Source: Pullulanibacillus camelliae (GTDB taxonomy: Bacteria > Bacillota > Bacilli > Bacillales > Sporolactobacillaceae). From it: a stretch of DNA of 64,000 bases. Where the stretch lies: NCBI RefSeq assembly GCF_014642655.1, contig NZ_BMIR01000018.1, positions 22,440 through 86,439 on the forward strand, in the 5' to 3' direction. Positions within the stretch are counted from its first letter, which is position 1. Each line of letters begins with the position of its first letter. The notes beneath the pieces were generated by a model that saw nothing but the letters and a program-made list of their open reading frames with translations, did no database searches and had not been told where the DNA came from. Shown here piece by piece: positions 44,235 to 53,940 of the stretch. The translations under genes and the position numbers were made by a program.

Positions 44235-45368
44235 ATGACATTAACTTTAATTGCAACGACGGCAATGGGCATTGAGGCCATTGCTGCTGATGAACTCAGA
44301 GCACTTGGCTACAACGATCTCACTGTAGAAAATGGTCGGATCACATTCCAAGGCGAATTGTATGATATTTGTCGCACAAATCTTTGGCTACGGACGGCTG
44401 ATCGTGTAAAAATAAAGGTAGGGTCTTTTAAGGCGACAACGTTCGAAGAGCTATTTGAGAATGTTAAGGCACTGCCTTGGGCAGAGTATCTACCGATAAA
44501 TGCCGAATTCCCTGTTTCTGGAAAATCGGTGAAATCGAAACTCTTTAGTGTCTCTGATTGTCAGGCGATTACTAAGAAGGCCATCGTTGAGAGTTTAAAG
44601 CAGCATTATCATCAAGAGTGGTTTAAAGAAGATGGACCGACATACAAGTTAGAAGTCTCACTTTTAAAGGATATCGCGACACTCACCATCGATACGACGG
44701 GCCCTGGCTTACATAAACGCGGCTATAGATATTTACACAGCGGTGCTCCTTTAAAAGAAACACTTGCTGCTGCTATGATCTATCTTACACGCTGGACACC
44801 GGATCGTCCGTTTGTTGATCCTTTTTGTGGGTCAGGGACGTTACCGATCGAAGCGGCTATGATTGGACAGAATATCGCACCAGGGTTTAACCGTGATTTT
44901 ATCTCTGAAGCGTGGCCAATGTTCCAAAATGATGAATGGGAAAAGGCTCGTACCGAGGCCGATGAAAAGGCAAATTATGATCAGCCATTAAACATTGTGG
45001 GTTCAGATATCGATCACAACATGGTTGAACTCTCCAATAATAATGCATTAGAAGCCGGCTTTGGAGATCTCATTCAGTTCAAACAAATGCAGGTTACCGA
45101 CTTCACTACGACCGAAGACAATGGGGTGATGGTGGGCAATCCTCCATATGGCGAGCGACTTGGTGAGAAGCAGGAAGTCGAAGCAATGTACCGTAAAATG
45201 GGTGAAACCTTCAAGAAGTATGAGACCTGGTCCTTCTATTTCATCACATCCAACGAAAATTTCGAACAGCTTTATGGAAGAAGGGCCACGAAAAAACGCA
45301 AGCTTTTTAACGGTATGATCCGAACAGATTATTATCAATTTTGGGGGAAAAAGCCAAGAAAACAATGA
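44235..45368 (+). CDS. ypsC: THUMP-domain RNA methyltransferase YpsC
   Basis: 377 residues from ATG with GGAGG six bases ahead; an ATG five codons earlier precedes the Shine-Dalgarno. N-terminal THUMP domain (residues 1-155), then a UPF0020/RlmL-type methyltransferase: FVDPFCGSGTLPIEAAMIG (SAM motif I), GSDIDHNMVELS, and the catalytic GNPPYGERLG (N-P-P-Y). It is expected to make N2-methylguanine in 23S rRNA (RlmL-like); tRNA as target (Trm14-like) cannot be ruled out. Neighbour of rnpB as in other Bacillales. Confidence 0.94.
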   Translation: MTLTLIATTAMGIEAIAADELRALGYNDLTVENGRITFQGELYDICRTNLWLRTADRVKIKVGSFKATTFEELFENVKALPWAEYLPINAEFPVSGKSVKSKLFSVSDCQAITKKAIVESLKQHYHQEWFKEDGPTYKLEVSLLKDIATLTIDTTGPGLHKRGYRYLHSGAPLKETLAAAMIYLTRWTPDRPFVDPFCGSGTLPIEAAMIGQNIAPGFNRDFISEAWPMFQNDEWEKARTEADEKANYDQPLNIVGSDIDHNMVELSNNNALEAGFGDLIQFKQMQVTDFTTTEDNGVMVGNPPYGERLGEKQEVEAMYRKMGETFKKYETWSFYFITSNENFEQLYGRRATKKRKLFNGMIRTDYYQFWGKKPRKQ

Positions 45369-45420
45369 TATGAAAATAGGCTGATTACTTACGGTCATTA
45401 AAGCATGATTCATTTAAAAG

Positions 45421-45469
45421 TATCCCCTCCCGAATGCCAAGAGATATGGTCATTAGAGAGGGGATTTAA
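45421..45469. terminator. Probable shared terminator between convergent genes
   Basis: ATCCCCTC / GAGGGGAT stem with AT-rich flanks, between ypsC and the O-antigen-ligase-like gene. Confidence 0.6.
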
Positions 45470-45478
45470 AAAGCGTCG

Positions 45479-46729
45479 TCAGGCTGTTTCTGTTTTTCTT
45501 TTCATTAAAAGAACATGATTTGTGTTATTTTGAGGACTATGTTCATTAAGCTCGACCTGATTTATATGCTGATAAAATAGGCTGAGTAGAATCAAAACCG
45601 GCATCCCCACTTGTGGTGAGCACAATGGAAAGTCTAATAAATTGGTTAATAAAATGACGGGAAATGTCAAATAAAAAATATAGCTTTGATTTTGAGTTTT
45701 GCTGTTCTTAAACAAATGTAACCATTTTTTAATTGTATAAAGGATTAGAACTAAGAACGCTATGCCGCCAACTATCCCGTATTCTGCAAAGAAAGCTAAG
45801 AGTAAATTGTGTGGATGGGCGATTAATTTCCCGGTATATGTCTCATAAATAGATTTAAAATAACCTGGTCCTACGCCGACTACCGGGTGAGCTAAAAATA
45901 TTTTTATGCTTGTTGTCCAGATTTCCAAACGATTATGAATGCTTTTTATAATAAGCTGATGTCTTGGCATAATATCGTATATCTTATTGAACATGACAAT
46001 GAGACTAATACCGATTAAATAAATACTGCGCCAATAATACATCATAATAAAAATAGCAGTTAATATGAGCATAGAGATAAAACCGGAACGCGAGCCTGTT
46101 TCAGTAATCCCGACCATTAATATTCCTATCATGGGGACAGCATAAAACAATTTATAAAACGCTTTACTGTGTAGATCATTTAACAGATTTGAGTACAATA
46201 CAGCGAGAGAGAGGAGTAAGAGAACATCTGCTAAATTTGGATTATAGGCTGAGCCAAATAGTCTCTCAGTTGGTTTGATTCCAATGAGGGCACTGCCAAA
46301 TAAATAATTTAAGTACCCGAAATCAATCCCCATATCATTTAATGCGCGCATAAACTTATCGATACAAACAATATATACGCCTCCGCAAATCACAATCCAT
46401 TTAAATTGGACCATATCAAAAGGCTTCACATTAGTATAGAGATAGACACCATAATAGCCAATAATCATGAATGGAACGTAACTATAGAGCCAAGCATGAT
46501 TCTCAACAGTAGCCATAAGTGACGTTACAAATAATGCCGTAAAGAAATAAGTGATCATATTCAACGGGATATTTTTCTCATGACTTAAAGATTTATAGAG
46601 TTGTTTAAAGCCTATCCATGCTAAGCCAGCAACGCCTATTGGTGGCAGAACATATAATAGAATCATCATTAATGCAAAGGGTTGCGCCTTTATATCATTT
46701 ATTTTATCTTTTAAATCGTTTCGTTTCAT
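45479..46729 (-). CDS. O-antigen ligase/polymerase-like membrane protein (Wzy_C)
   Basis: 416 residues from ATG with GGAAGG ahead; the frame is open 33 codons further without an RBS. About 11 hydrophobic helices. The Wzy_C/WaaL signature is visible: GITETGSRSGFISMLILT and, in the long external loop, VGVGPGYFKSIYETYTGK then HPHNLLLAFFAEYGIVGG. Such proteins join or polymerise surface glycans. No glycosyltransferases are nearby, so the substrate is unknown. Monocistronic. Confidence 0.88.
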   Translation of the reverse strand: MKRNDLKDKINDIKAQPFALMMILLYVLPPIGVAGLAWIGFKQLYKSLSHEKNIPLNMITYFFTALFVTSLMATVENHAWLYSYVPFMIIGYYGVYLYTNVKPFDMVQFKWIVICGGVYIVCIDKFMRALNDMGIDFGYLNYLFGSALIGIKPTERLFGSAYNPNLADVLLLLSLAVLYSNLLNDLHSKAFYKLFYAVPMIGILMVGITETGSRSGFISMLILTAIFIMMYYWRSIYLIGISLIVMFNKIYDIMPRHQLIIKSIHNRLEIWTTSIKIFLAHPVVGVGPGYFKSIYETYTGKLIAHPHNLLLAFFAEYGIVGGIAFLVLILYTIKKWLHLFKNSKTQNQSYIFYLTFPVILLTNLLDFPLCSPQVGMPVLILLSLFYQHINQVELNEHSPQNNTNHVLLMKRKTETA

Positions 46730-47299
46730 GATGTATCCTTCCTTGTTGATGTTCTGCGATGCTCCGGGTAAAAAATAAGCCATTTGCATCATTTCATAAT
46801 GACTGATTGAAGTAAAATTAGCGCACATGAATGCCCCACTGAAAGGAAGCGTTGGTCATAAGAAATTCGGCTTTAAGCCCCGCAATTTCTATTATGAAAG
46901 GGACTCATTCAGACGGATATTAAGAGACGTCTGAAATTCTGCCAATCTCTTTGCACACGAAATGTTTATCTGAATCTCATAATTAAAGATATAATTCTCT
47001 CTAACAGCTTTAAGGCCTAATCAAGTGTACACCGTTAAGGCATAATTCTATTAAACTATGTATTTATTTTTATACTTTGTTTTAGTGAAACGAATAGGAA
47101 AAAGAATAAACGCAGAGTTATTGTAGGGGGAATAGAACACATCTTTTTAGCTGTGGTGATGCTGCAGAAGGCAGGACAAAATGGTTCCCTTTTATTTTAT
47201 TGAATAGAGTGTCTTCACCGTTTTTGTTAGAAAAATCACAGTAAAGAATAAGAAATAGAGGTATGATGGGAGGATGAAAATGATCATTTGGAGGCGGAT
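46730..47299. other. Intergenic, nothing recognised
   Basis: A 570-base AT-rich stretch between divergent genes. There are short inverted repeats (AGACG...CGTCT near 46913-46932) but no gene, repeat-family copy or clear promoter. Confidence 0.4.
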
Positions 47300-47755
47300 A
47301 TGAGTATATTTTATAATGTATTGATCTTTATTCATATTTTCTCAGCCATTCTAGGAATGGGACCTGGCTTTGTCTTTGTGTTCATAAAGAGAACAGCTCA
47401 AACAATGACTGAGCTTCGTTATTCATATAAAATCACGCGTCTTCTGCATCGCTTTGTTATGATCGGAGGGACCTTGTTACTCGTGACAGGGGTATTAATG
47501 GGTACTTTAAATACCGGATTATTTCATCAAGGGTGGTATGTGACCAGTCTTATTTTATTTTTAATTGCGCTTTTGATGGGACCAACTGTGTTATTACCAC
47601 ACACTAATCGAATCAAAAAGCTGATCTCTGAGACTAAAGGAGAAGCGATCCCTGATGCCTATTTAATACTTGCAAAAAAATCCATTCGTTTAGAAAATCT
47701 TTTAAATCTTATCTTTCTGATCATTATTGCCTTAATGGTGACCAAGCCATATTAA
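47300..47755 (+). CDS. DUF2269-like integral membrane protein
   Basis: 151 residues from ATG, five bases after GGAGG; a TTG four codons earlier overlaps the Shine-Dalgarno. Four membrane helices: SIFYNVLIFIHIFSAILGMG, the helix after LHRFVMIGG, VTSLILFLIALLMGPTVLL, and LLNLIFLIIIALMVT. The FIHIFSAILGMGPGF start with a helix-buried histidine and the second LLHRFVMIGG segment fit the DUF2269 family, possibly haem- or redox-linked. Function unknown. Confidence 0.85.
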   Translation: MSIFYNVLIFIHIFSAILGMGPGFVFVFIKRTAQTMTELRYSYKITRLLHRFVMIGGTLLLVTGVLMGTLNTGLFHQGWYVTSLILFLIALLMGPTVLLPHTNRIKKLISETKGEAIPDAYLILAKKSIRLENLLNLIFLIIIALMVTKPY

Positions 47756-47823
47756 AAGTCAGTCTATACCCGCAATTTATTGAGTACATGCCTTTTCTTC
47801 AATAATAAATGACAAAACAGCTA

Positions 47824-47862
47824 ACACTTTGCCTAAATCATAAGGAATTCAGGCAAAGTGTG
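47824..47862. promoter_or_regulatory. Perfect 11-bp inverted repeat
   Basis: ACACTTTGCCT and AGGCAAAGTGT flank 17 bases. No U-tract on either side, so it is either an operator or a weak terminator between the DUF2269 gene and the 43-aa peptide gene. Confidence 0.5.
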
Positions 47863-47943
47863 ATATCAGTCACAGCCTTTGAATATAAAGGCATTAAACT
47901 GTTGATATAGGTCATTACAGATGTGGATAAGGAGAGAGCAGTG

Positions 47944-48075
47944 ATGAATGATGAACGCCAAGAAAGATTACAAAAACTATTAGAAGAGGCTTTGAAACCT
48001 GTTTTAATAAGATTGGATGCAATTGAAAACAGGCTAAAGGAGTACAAAGGCTGTTCGTATGAAAAGAAGGATTAG
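47944..48075 (+). CDS. Small coiled-coil peptide (43 aa)
   Basis: ATG follows AGGAGAGAGCAGTG. The 43-residue product is charged and helical (ERQERLQKLLEEALKPVLIR, LDAIENRLKEY) with heptad-like leucines, ending GCSYEKKD. A strong terminator follows 13 bases after the stop, supporting a real small gene. It resembles short Bacilli helical peptides of unknown role. Confidence 0.65.
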   Translation: MNDERQERLQKLLEEALKPVLIRLDAIENRLKEYKGCSYEKKD

Positions 48076-48088
48076 AAAACGACTTTAG

Positions 48089-48130
48089 AGCAAGACAGTC
48101 ATCATAGCAGATGCTGTCTTGCTTTTTTAA
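48089..48130 (+). terminator. Terminator of the 43-aa peptide gene
   Basis: AGCAAGACAG / CTGTCTTGCT perfect stem followed by TTTTTTAA. Confidence 0.9.
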
Positions 48131-48139
48131 TAATAACAA

Positions 48140-48431
48140 AATATAAAATTTCTGTCATGAGGAGGGTGCGCGTTTCTGCTCCCGGCTACACGCTTCTGAG
48201 GGGGAGTGGTAAGCTTGCTCGCGCTGCGGGCATGCCGATCTTCCGCTTCCCGCAGGACTCTAGTATCGCATCATGCTTTAGCGGAGATTGGAGAACACAT
48301 GATTTTAGAGTATTCCGAATCTCCCAGCCCCTGTGCTCCAATCCACTTGACCTGGTAATGAAGCCTCTTCCAAATAGGATGATGCTATGCCCAGACAAAA
48401 CTGAGCGTAGTTTACCCGTTTTTTTAGATAC
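48140..48431 (+). repeat. Dispersed repeat B, diverged copy
   Basis: Starts ATATAAAATTTCTGTCATGA, keeps GAGGGGGAGTGGTAAGCTTG, CGCTTCCCGCAGGACTCTAG, GATTTTAGAGTATTCCGAAT and CCACTTGACCTGGTAATGAA. The terminal CCGGGC hairpin is replaced by another weak stem before CCCGTTTTTTTA. Solo copy without repeat A. Confidence 0.8.
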
Positions 48432-48690
48432 ATAACGGGTTTCCGAATTGAAAGGTGACTTGGGCTGAAATCTCCCAGTAATGTTTGTAAAAAACGCGGC
48501 TATATTGTCCTCGATTGGTTAGAAATGGCTGTCCGATGAGGGTGGGAATTTTTAACTCAGTTTTTCGCTTCCTTATAACACAAGGGTTACTGCAACACGT
48601 CATCAGAAAACCAACTTTTGGATAATGATTGGTTATGTTACATTTGATAGCCTAATAGTAGCTCGAATGAGAGATTACTAGGAGGTTAAT
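48432..48690. other. Upstream region of the LysM hydrolase gene
   Basis: No gene is supported. No convincing promoter could be assigned. Confidence 0.35.
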
Positions 48691-49293
48691 ATGAATATAC
48701 AGAACAAAGCAGTGAAGCTTTTTATTATGTCATTTGTGATCTTTTCACTCTCTATTTTTGCTATAAGCAGTAAGTCAGAAGCAGCTACTTCACATAAACT
48801 GTCCTATGGTGAAACCTATTGGAAAATTGCAAAGGGCTTTGGCATTCCAATTAATCGCTTAATGTCTTCCAACCATTCAAAACCACTTTATGCAGGAGAT
48901 ACAATCACACTTCCTAATTCTCCAATTTCTATAGCAGATAAACAATTACTCTATCGTCTTGTTCACGCTGAAGCTGTTGGTGAACCCTATGCTGGGAGGG
49001 TTGCGGTGGCAACAGTTGTTTTAAATCGCGTGTTAAGCTCACAATTCCCCAATACGGTCTCAGGTGTCATTTATCAAATTTCTGGTGGTCACTATGCTTT
49101 CTCTCCTGTGGCCAATGGGCAAATTAACAAGCCAGCAGATGCCGAATCTAAAAGAGCGGTTAATGAAGCCTTGGCTTTAATGGGAAAAAGCAGTGGATCT
49201 ATTTATTTCTATAATCCAGCAACCTCTACAAGTTCATGGATTTTATCCCGTCCAGTGACAGTAAAAATTGGGCATCATGTCTTCGCAAAATAG
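48691..49293 (+). CDS. LysM and SleB-like cell-wall hydrolase
   Basis: 200 residues. Signal peptide (about residues 1-30, ending SKSEAA), a LysM domain (residues 34-72: YGETYWKIAKGFGIPINRLM, then AGDTITLP) and a Hydrolase_2/SleB-CwlJ domain (RLVHAEAVGEPYAGRVAVAT, VVLNRVLSSQFPNTV, FSPVANGQINKPA). SleB-type enzymes are lytic transglycosylases acting on spore cortex or growing wall. Members with LysM and signal peptide are mostly vegetative or sporulation wall enzymes. RBS TAGGAGG. Followed by a strong terminator. Confidence 0.93.
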   Translation: MNIQNKAVKLFIMSFVIFSLSIFAISSKSEAATSHKLSYGETYWKIAKGFGIPINRLMSSNHSKPLYAGDTITLPNSPISIADKQLLYRLVHAEAVGEPYAGRVAVATVVLNRVLSSQFPNTVSGVIYQISGGHYAFSPVANGQINKPADAESKRAVNEALALMGKSSGSIYFYNPATSTSSWILSRPVTVKIGHHVFAK

Positions 49294-49319
49294 AAAAATT
49301 AAAAGTCTACCATTTAATG

Positions 49320-49358
49320 GCCGTCTCAAAAAGTCTAATATTTTGAGACGGCTTTTAT
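49320..49358 (+). terminator. Terminator of the LysM/SleB hydrolase gene
   Basis: GCCGTCTCAAAA / TTTTGAGACGGC perfect 12-bp stem followed by TTTTATC. Confidence 0.92.
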
Positions 49359-49360
49359 CT

Positions 49361-49634
49361 AAAGATCAGAAAGTATAAAATTTCTGATCATGAGGACGGT
49401 GCGGGTTTTCGCTGCAGGCCGCTTGCTTTCCACAGGGGAGAGGTAAGCCTCCTCGCGCCTTCGCACTGCTAAGTTCTTACCGATCTCCCACTTCCCTCAG
49501 GACTCTAGTCTGCGCATTATGAGTCAGCGGCGCCCGAGGAACACACGATTTTAGAGTGTTCCGAATCTCGCACCTTGTGCTTAAATCCACTACTCAGACA
49601 AGGGCCGGGCATGCTTCTCGCCCGGTTTTTTAAG
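49361..49634 (+). repeat. Dispersed repeat B, copy after the hydrolase gene
   Basis: Starts AAAGATCAGAAAGTATAAAA, has TTTCCACAGGGGAGAGGTAA, CTTCGCACTGCTAAG, CCCACTTCCCTCAGGACTCT, GAGTCAGCGGCGCCCGAGGA and the terminal GGGCCGGGC...GCCCGG hairpin with TTTTTT. Solo copy, directly after a terminator. Confidence 0.87.
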
Positions 49635-49789
49635 CGTAGTAAGCCCTTTTACAAAGTAAACAATTCATCCGAAGATAAGCATATTCTTTCACTAATTTTA
49701 AAAAATAATATATAAATGAATCAATATCATGAATGCTTTTGATGGGAAAAACATAGAAACAGACTTTCAGTTTTCTTTTAAAAATATTG

Positions 49790-49866
49790 AGTGCTCAGCT
49801 ATGGCTGCGGAAAGACGTCCGTGGCAAACCGTGAGTCTTCTTGAGCCTATACTTTTTTGACCTTGC
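49790..49866 (+). promoter_or_regulatory. Structured leader with U-tract upstream of fbp
   Basis: GCTCA (near 49794) pairs with TGAGC (near 49842), enclosing GCTGCGGA / TCCGTGGC. The outer stem is soon followed by TTTTTTGACC. This could be an attenuator or a terminator; it matches no riboswitch I know. Confidence 0.4.
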
Positions 49867-49983
49867 GGGGTTATAAAGTGGCCACTATATAGCTTTTTTT
49901 ATGTTAAAGTTATGTTAGGAGATTTGACGGAATTTAATTTATTTTTTAAAATACTTAAACTGACAGAAGGAGTATTTATAGAG

Positions 49984-51915
49984 TTGAACACAAAATTCTT
50001 GGATTTATTAGCTCAAAAATATGACAGTGAAGAAAAAGTGGTGACAGAGATTATTAACCTTGAAGCCATTTTAAACCTCCCTAAGGGAACAGAACACTTT
50101 GTGAGTGATCTGCATGGAGAATATCAAGCGTTTCAGCATGTATTGAGGAATGGTTCAGGCAAAGTCAAAGAAAAAATACGAGATATTTTTAAAGAGGAAC
50201 TAACAGAGCAGGAAATCAATGAATTTGCGACGTTAGTCTATTATCCAGAAGATAAATTAAAGCTAATAAAAGATAGCTTTGCTAACAACAAAGCATTAAA
50301 TGAATGGTATAAAATCATTATTGAGCAAATGATTAAGCTCATACCCTATGCCTCTTCAAAATATACACGTTCAAAGCTAAGGAAGGCCTTACCAAAACAG
50401 TTCGAATTTATTATTGAAGAGCTACTTTATAAAACGGATGAATATACCAATAAAAAACAGTATTACTCAAGTATTGTTGAACATATTATTTCTCTCGGAC
50501 AAGCGGATAAACTCATTATCGGTCTGGCCTATACGATACAACAATTGGTGGTGGATCACCTCCATGTCGTTGGCGATATCTATGACCGCGGACCTGAACC
50601 AGATAAAATCATGGACACGCTCATCAATTATCATTCTGTTGATATTCAGTGGGGCAATCATGACATCCTTTGGATAGGCGCTTATGCTGGCTCAAAGGTT
50701 TGTCTGGCCAATATTATTCGTATCTGTGCTCGCTATGACAATTTGAGCATTATTGAAGATGCTTATGGGATTAATCTCAGACCCTTGCTTAATCTTGCGG
50801 AAAAGTATTACGACGATAACCCTGCTTTTAGACCTAAATTACAGGCGGGGAGTAACTTGTCTGATCAAGAAAGGCTACAAATTACGAAAATCCATCAAGC
50901 GATTGCCATGATTCAATTCAAGCTTGAGTGTCCTATTATTAAAAGACGGCCCACCTTCAATATGGGCGGAAGACTTTTGCTTGAGAAAATTAATTACGAG
51001 AATAACACCATTATGCTTCATAGCAAGACCTATCCATTAGCAAATACTTGCTTTGCAACGGTGAACCCAGATCAGCCTGATCGATTGTTAGAAGAAGAAG
51101 CAGAAGTAATGGACAAGCTCTTGTTTTCTGTTCAGCATTCAGAAAAGTTAACAAGACATATGAATTTTCTTATGAAAAAGGGCAGCCTTTATTTAAAATA
51201 TAATGGGAATCTATTAATCCATGGCTGCATTCCATTAGATGAAACAGGGAAAATGGAAAAAATGGTGATTGAGGATAAGACCTATGCAGGTCGTGAGTTG
51301 CTTGATCTTTTTGAGAAGCATTTACGCTACAGCTTTGCTCATCCAGAAGAGACAGACGATCTTTCAACGGATATGGTTTGGTACTTATGGACAGGGGAAT
51401 ATTCCTCTCTGTTTGGGAAACGAGAAATGACGACCTTTGAAAGGTATTTTGTCCAGGATAAGGCGACGCATAAAGAGAGAAAAAATCCCTACTATTATTT
51501 ACGTGAAAACGTGGACATCTGTCGTAATATTTTAAGTGAATTTGGACTTAATCCAGATCAAGGACATATCATCAATGGCCATACGCCAGTCAAAGAAATT
51601 GAAGGAGAAAATCCAGTAAAAGCCAATGGTAAGATGGTGGTCATTGATGGAGGCTTTTCAAAAGCCTATCAATCCACAACAGGTATTGCTGGCTACACAC
51701 TATTATTTAATTCTTTTGGTATGCAGCTGGTTGCTCACAAAAAATTTAGTTCAAAAGAAGATGTTTTAAGAGACGGGACCGATGTGTTATCTGTTAAGCG
51801 CTTGGTAAATGAAGAGCTGGAGCGAAAAAAAGTAAGAGAAACAAATGTAGGTAAGAAGATCTTACAAGAAATCTCTATTTTGAAAAATTTGATGGTCTAT
51901 CGATATATGAAGTGA
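49984..51915 (+). CDS. fbp: Fructose-1,6-bisphosphatase, class III
   Basis: About 643 residues from TTG (start [14 protein letters not shown], where homology begins), with AAGGAG 11 bases ahead; an ATG at 49912 gives 24 more residues without homology. Metallophosphatase motifs: [76 protein letters not shown]. It hydrolyses fructose 1,6-bisphosphate for gluconeogenesis with manganese. Length and sequence match the Bacillus Fbp closely. Monocistronic. Confidence 0.96.
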   Translation: MNTKFLDLLAQKYDSEEKVVTEIINLEAILNLPKGTEHFVSDLHGEYQAFQHVLRNGSGKVKEKIRDIFKEELTEQEINEFATLVYYPEDKLKLIKDSFANNKALNEWYKIIIEQMIKLIPYASSKYTRSKLRKALPKQFEFIIEELLYKTDEYTNKKQYYSSIVEHIISLGQADKLIIGLAYTIQQLVVDHLHVVGDIYDRGPEPDKIMDTLINYHSVDIQWGNHDILWIGAYAGSKVCLANIIRICARYDNLSIIEDAYGINLRPLLNLAEKYYDDNPAFRPKLQAGSNLSDQERLQITKIHQAIAMIQFKLECPIIKRRPTFNMGGRLLLEKINYENNTIMLHSKTYPLANTCFATVNPDQPDRLLEEEAEVMDKLLFSVQHSEKLTRHMNFLMKKGSLYLKYNGNLLIHGCIPLDETGKMEKMVIEDKTYAGRELLDLFEKHLRYSFAHPEETDDLSTDMVWYLWTGEYSSLFGKREMTTFERYFVQDKATHKERKNPYYYLRENVDICRNILSEFGLNPDQGHIINGHTPVKEIEGENPVKANGKMVVIDGGFSKAYQSTTGIAGYTLLFNSFGMQLVAHKKFSSKEDVLRDGTDVLSVKRLVNEELERKKVRETNVGKKILQEISILKNLMVYRYMK

Positions 51916-51979
51916 TTTTTAGGAATTAGGAAGTAAAAAGGTAGAGCTAAGATTATATTATTTGACGCAAATGTCATTC

Positions 51980-52026
51980 AGGTCCAGTAAACCCGGTTTT
52001 TAAGGGCTTTCTGGACCTTTTTTCGC
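51980..52026 (+). terminator. fbp terminator
   Basis: AGGTCCAG / CTGGACCT stem with inner CCCGG...GGGC, followed by TTTTTTTCG. Confidence 0.9.
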
Positions 52027-52406
52027 CTTTCTAATGAGGAGATCCTATACATTCCGCAGCCCGATATCCATCCTCTTTATTTCGTATTGACATGAATATG
52101 TTATCATTAAGGAATGACATCAGAGGGAAACCGGCAAACAAAGCTTTTTCGAGAAAAACTCCCGCTTAACTATTGGAAAATGACTCCAATCTATGAGGAG
52201 TAATATAATTTTAATAAATTTAAAACAAACCTTTAATCTCGTTATATTATGATGAAAATGGGAATATGCTGGTGAATTTTCTGATGAAGGTCATATGGAG
52301 CGATTTGATCCATAGTGATATGGGCATTTCACGAAATAGTCCTTATGGCATTCACCTATTGATAAGAGAACTAATAGCGAGAGTATATAACGGAGGTAAC
52401 GTAGGA
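52027..52406. other. Intergenic, no feature assigned
   Basis: Upstream of the coiled-coil hydrolase. The frame stays open from 52266, but the Shine-Dalgarno supports a start at 52407. No promoter could be assigned with confidence. Confidence 0.35.
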
Positions 52407-53645
52407 ATGAAGCCATTATTGGGATTTTGTCTAGTTGTTTTCATGCTGATTTTTCTAACAGAAACACCTGTTGCGGCAGCCAACAATGGGAGTGAATTGA
52501 AGGACAAAATAAATCAGGATATTAAGAATCGACAAAAAACCTTGAATGATTTGCAAAATAAAAAAGCGGATTTAAATGTTAACAAGAATCAACAATCAAA
52601 TACTGTTGAGAAGGTTCAAGCGCTTGGTGCACAAATTGAAAATTATAATGATAAAATTCGCGTTAAACAAACCGGTATTGCTAATACACAGAAAAAAGTT
52701 CAGACTTTAAAGGAAAATATAAAAAAGCTACAACAGAAAATGGAACAACGTAAAAAATATATTACTAATCGAATACGTGCGACATATATTCATAGCGGAA
52801 CGAATAAGTATTTAGAATTGCTTTTTGATTCCAAGGACTTTGGTGACCTTATCAGCCGGATTTATTTTATCAGTCAAATGGAAAAGCATGATCACGATAT
52901 TCTTGATGAACAAATAAATGACAAAAAGAAACTAGAGAAAAATCAAGATGAGCTTAAAACCAGTCTCAATAAATTAAATAATGATCTGCAAAATCTCAAA
53001 CAATTACAGGCATCGCTTGATAATAAGAAAGCTAGTGAACAGGCTTATTTAAAGCAGCTTAAGGATGAGGGAAATCAGATTCAATCAACGATCACATCCA
53101 AACAACAATTAGCGGCTTATTATAAAAAACAAGAAGAGACACATCGCGCTGAACTAAAGGAATGGGAAAGGAAGTTACTTCAGAATTCCAATATCCCAAG
53201 CGAAATCAGGCAATTTGTTGACCCTGCGCAACAGCTTGAAAACAGTACGGGTATCCCTGCTGCAATTACCATCGCTCAAATCATATTGGAAAGTGGTGGA
53301 CAGCTTTCCACTCTTGCCACTGAAGGAAAAAACTTGTTTGGGATTAAAGGTCAGGGCCCAGCAGGAACATTGAATATAAGCACCAATGAAGTGGTGAACG
53401 GTCAAACTATTACGATTACAGCTGGCTTTAAAAAGTATGATACCTATTATCAAAGCATGGTGGACCATGCCAAGGTTTTACAGATGTCAAGATACCAAAA
53501 CTATTTGAGAAATGCACATAGCCTTGATGAATATGCCTTTGGCATTCAAAGTGGCGGATATTCAACCGATCCAACCTATGCTAATAAACTATTAACTATT
53601 ATTAAAGACTATGGATTGGCGAAATATGATAGTGGAAGCTTTTAA
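52407..53645 (+). CDS. Coiled-coil peptidoglycan hydrolase with glucosaminidase domain
   Basis: 412 residues from ATG, with GGAGG ten bases ahead. Signal peptide KPLLGFCLVVFMLIFLTETP ending near VAAA. A long CwlO/PcsB-like coiled coil follows (about residues 28-255, KDKINQDIKNRQKTLNDLQN and many QxxL heptads), including the TYIHSGTNKYLELLFDSKDF segment of that family. The C-terminus is a glucosaminidase domain (FVDPAQQLENSTGIPAAITI, AQIILESGGQLS, KNLFGIKGQG, FKKYDTYYQSMVDHAK). CwlO-like coils normally carry NlpC/P60 or CHAP, so this pairing is less common. The coil may sense FtsEX. Confidence 0.9.
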   Translation: MKPLLGFCLVVFMLIFLTETPVAAANNGSELKDKINQDIKNRQKTLNDLQNKKADLNVNKNQQSNTVEKVQALGAQIENYNDKIRVKQTGIANTQKKVQTLKENIKKLQQKMEQRKKYITNRIRATYIHSGTNKYLELLFDSKDFGDLISRIYFISQMEKHDHDILDEQINDKKKLEKNQDELKTSLNKLNNDLQNLKQLQASLDNKKASEQAYLKQLKDEGNQIQSTITSKQQLAAYYKKQEETHRAELKEWERKLLQNSNIPSEIRQFVDPAQQLENSTGIPAAITIAQIILESGGQLSTLATEGKNLFGIKGQGPAGTLNISTNEVVNGQTITITAGFKKYDTYYQSMVDHAKVLQMSRYQNYLRNAHSLDEYAFGIQSGGYSTDPTYANKLLTIIKDYGLAKYDSGSF

Positions 53646-53678
53646 GTTTGTAAAGAATACCTTTGCAAAAGGGCTGTA

Positions 53679-53831
53679 AAAATCCTCTCTATGGGTTGGG
53701 GCCACTGAAAAACCACCGAAAGCTAAAATATACACCATCGTCATCCAGACCCGAGCCTTCCTTGTGCAGGATAAAAATAAAAAAAGGGAACTTTTCAGTG
53801 GCTTCATGGATTGAGAGAATTTTTTTATACT
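53679..53831 (+). terminator. Long inverted repeat with U-tract
   Basis: AATCCTCTCTATGG...GGCCACTGAAAAA (53679-53717) pairs with TTTTCAGTGGC...ATGGATTGAGAGAATT (53796-53825), with TTTTTTTAT after it. The loop is about 80 bases. It serves as the terminator of the hydrolase gene, or it is a terminator split by an insertion. Confidence 0.55.
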
Positions 53832-53940
53832 ATCAGCATTTATAACTTCGCTGATGCTCATAAAGGAAGAGAGTATAAGTGTGTGATTGGCAAAAATCAC
53901 ATCGGGAGTAACTATCCAAGCGGTGCAAGCCCAGCTTTCT
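53826..53940 (+). repeat. Dispersed repeat A, deleted copy
   Basis: ATACTATCAGCATTTATAAC, CTCATAAAGGAAGAGAGTATAA, then a jump to GTGTGATTGGCAAAAATCAC and GGTGCAAGCCCAGCTTTCT. It lacks the GGCTTTCGCCATCTAAGG part and merges with the U-tract of the preceding terminator. Confidence 0.8.

Noticed and set aside
53592..53900. 102-aa minus-strand frame
   Set aside because: Built from the end of the hydrolase gene, the long inverted repeat and repeat A.
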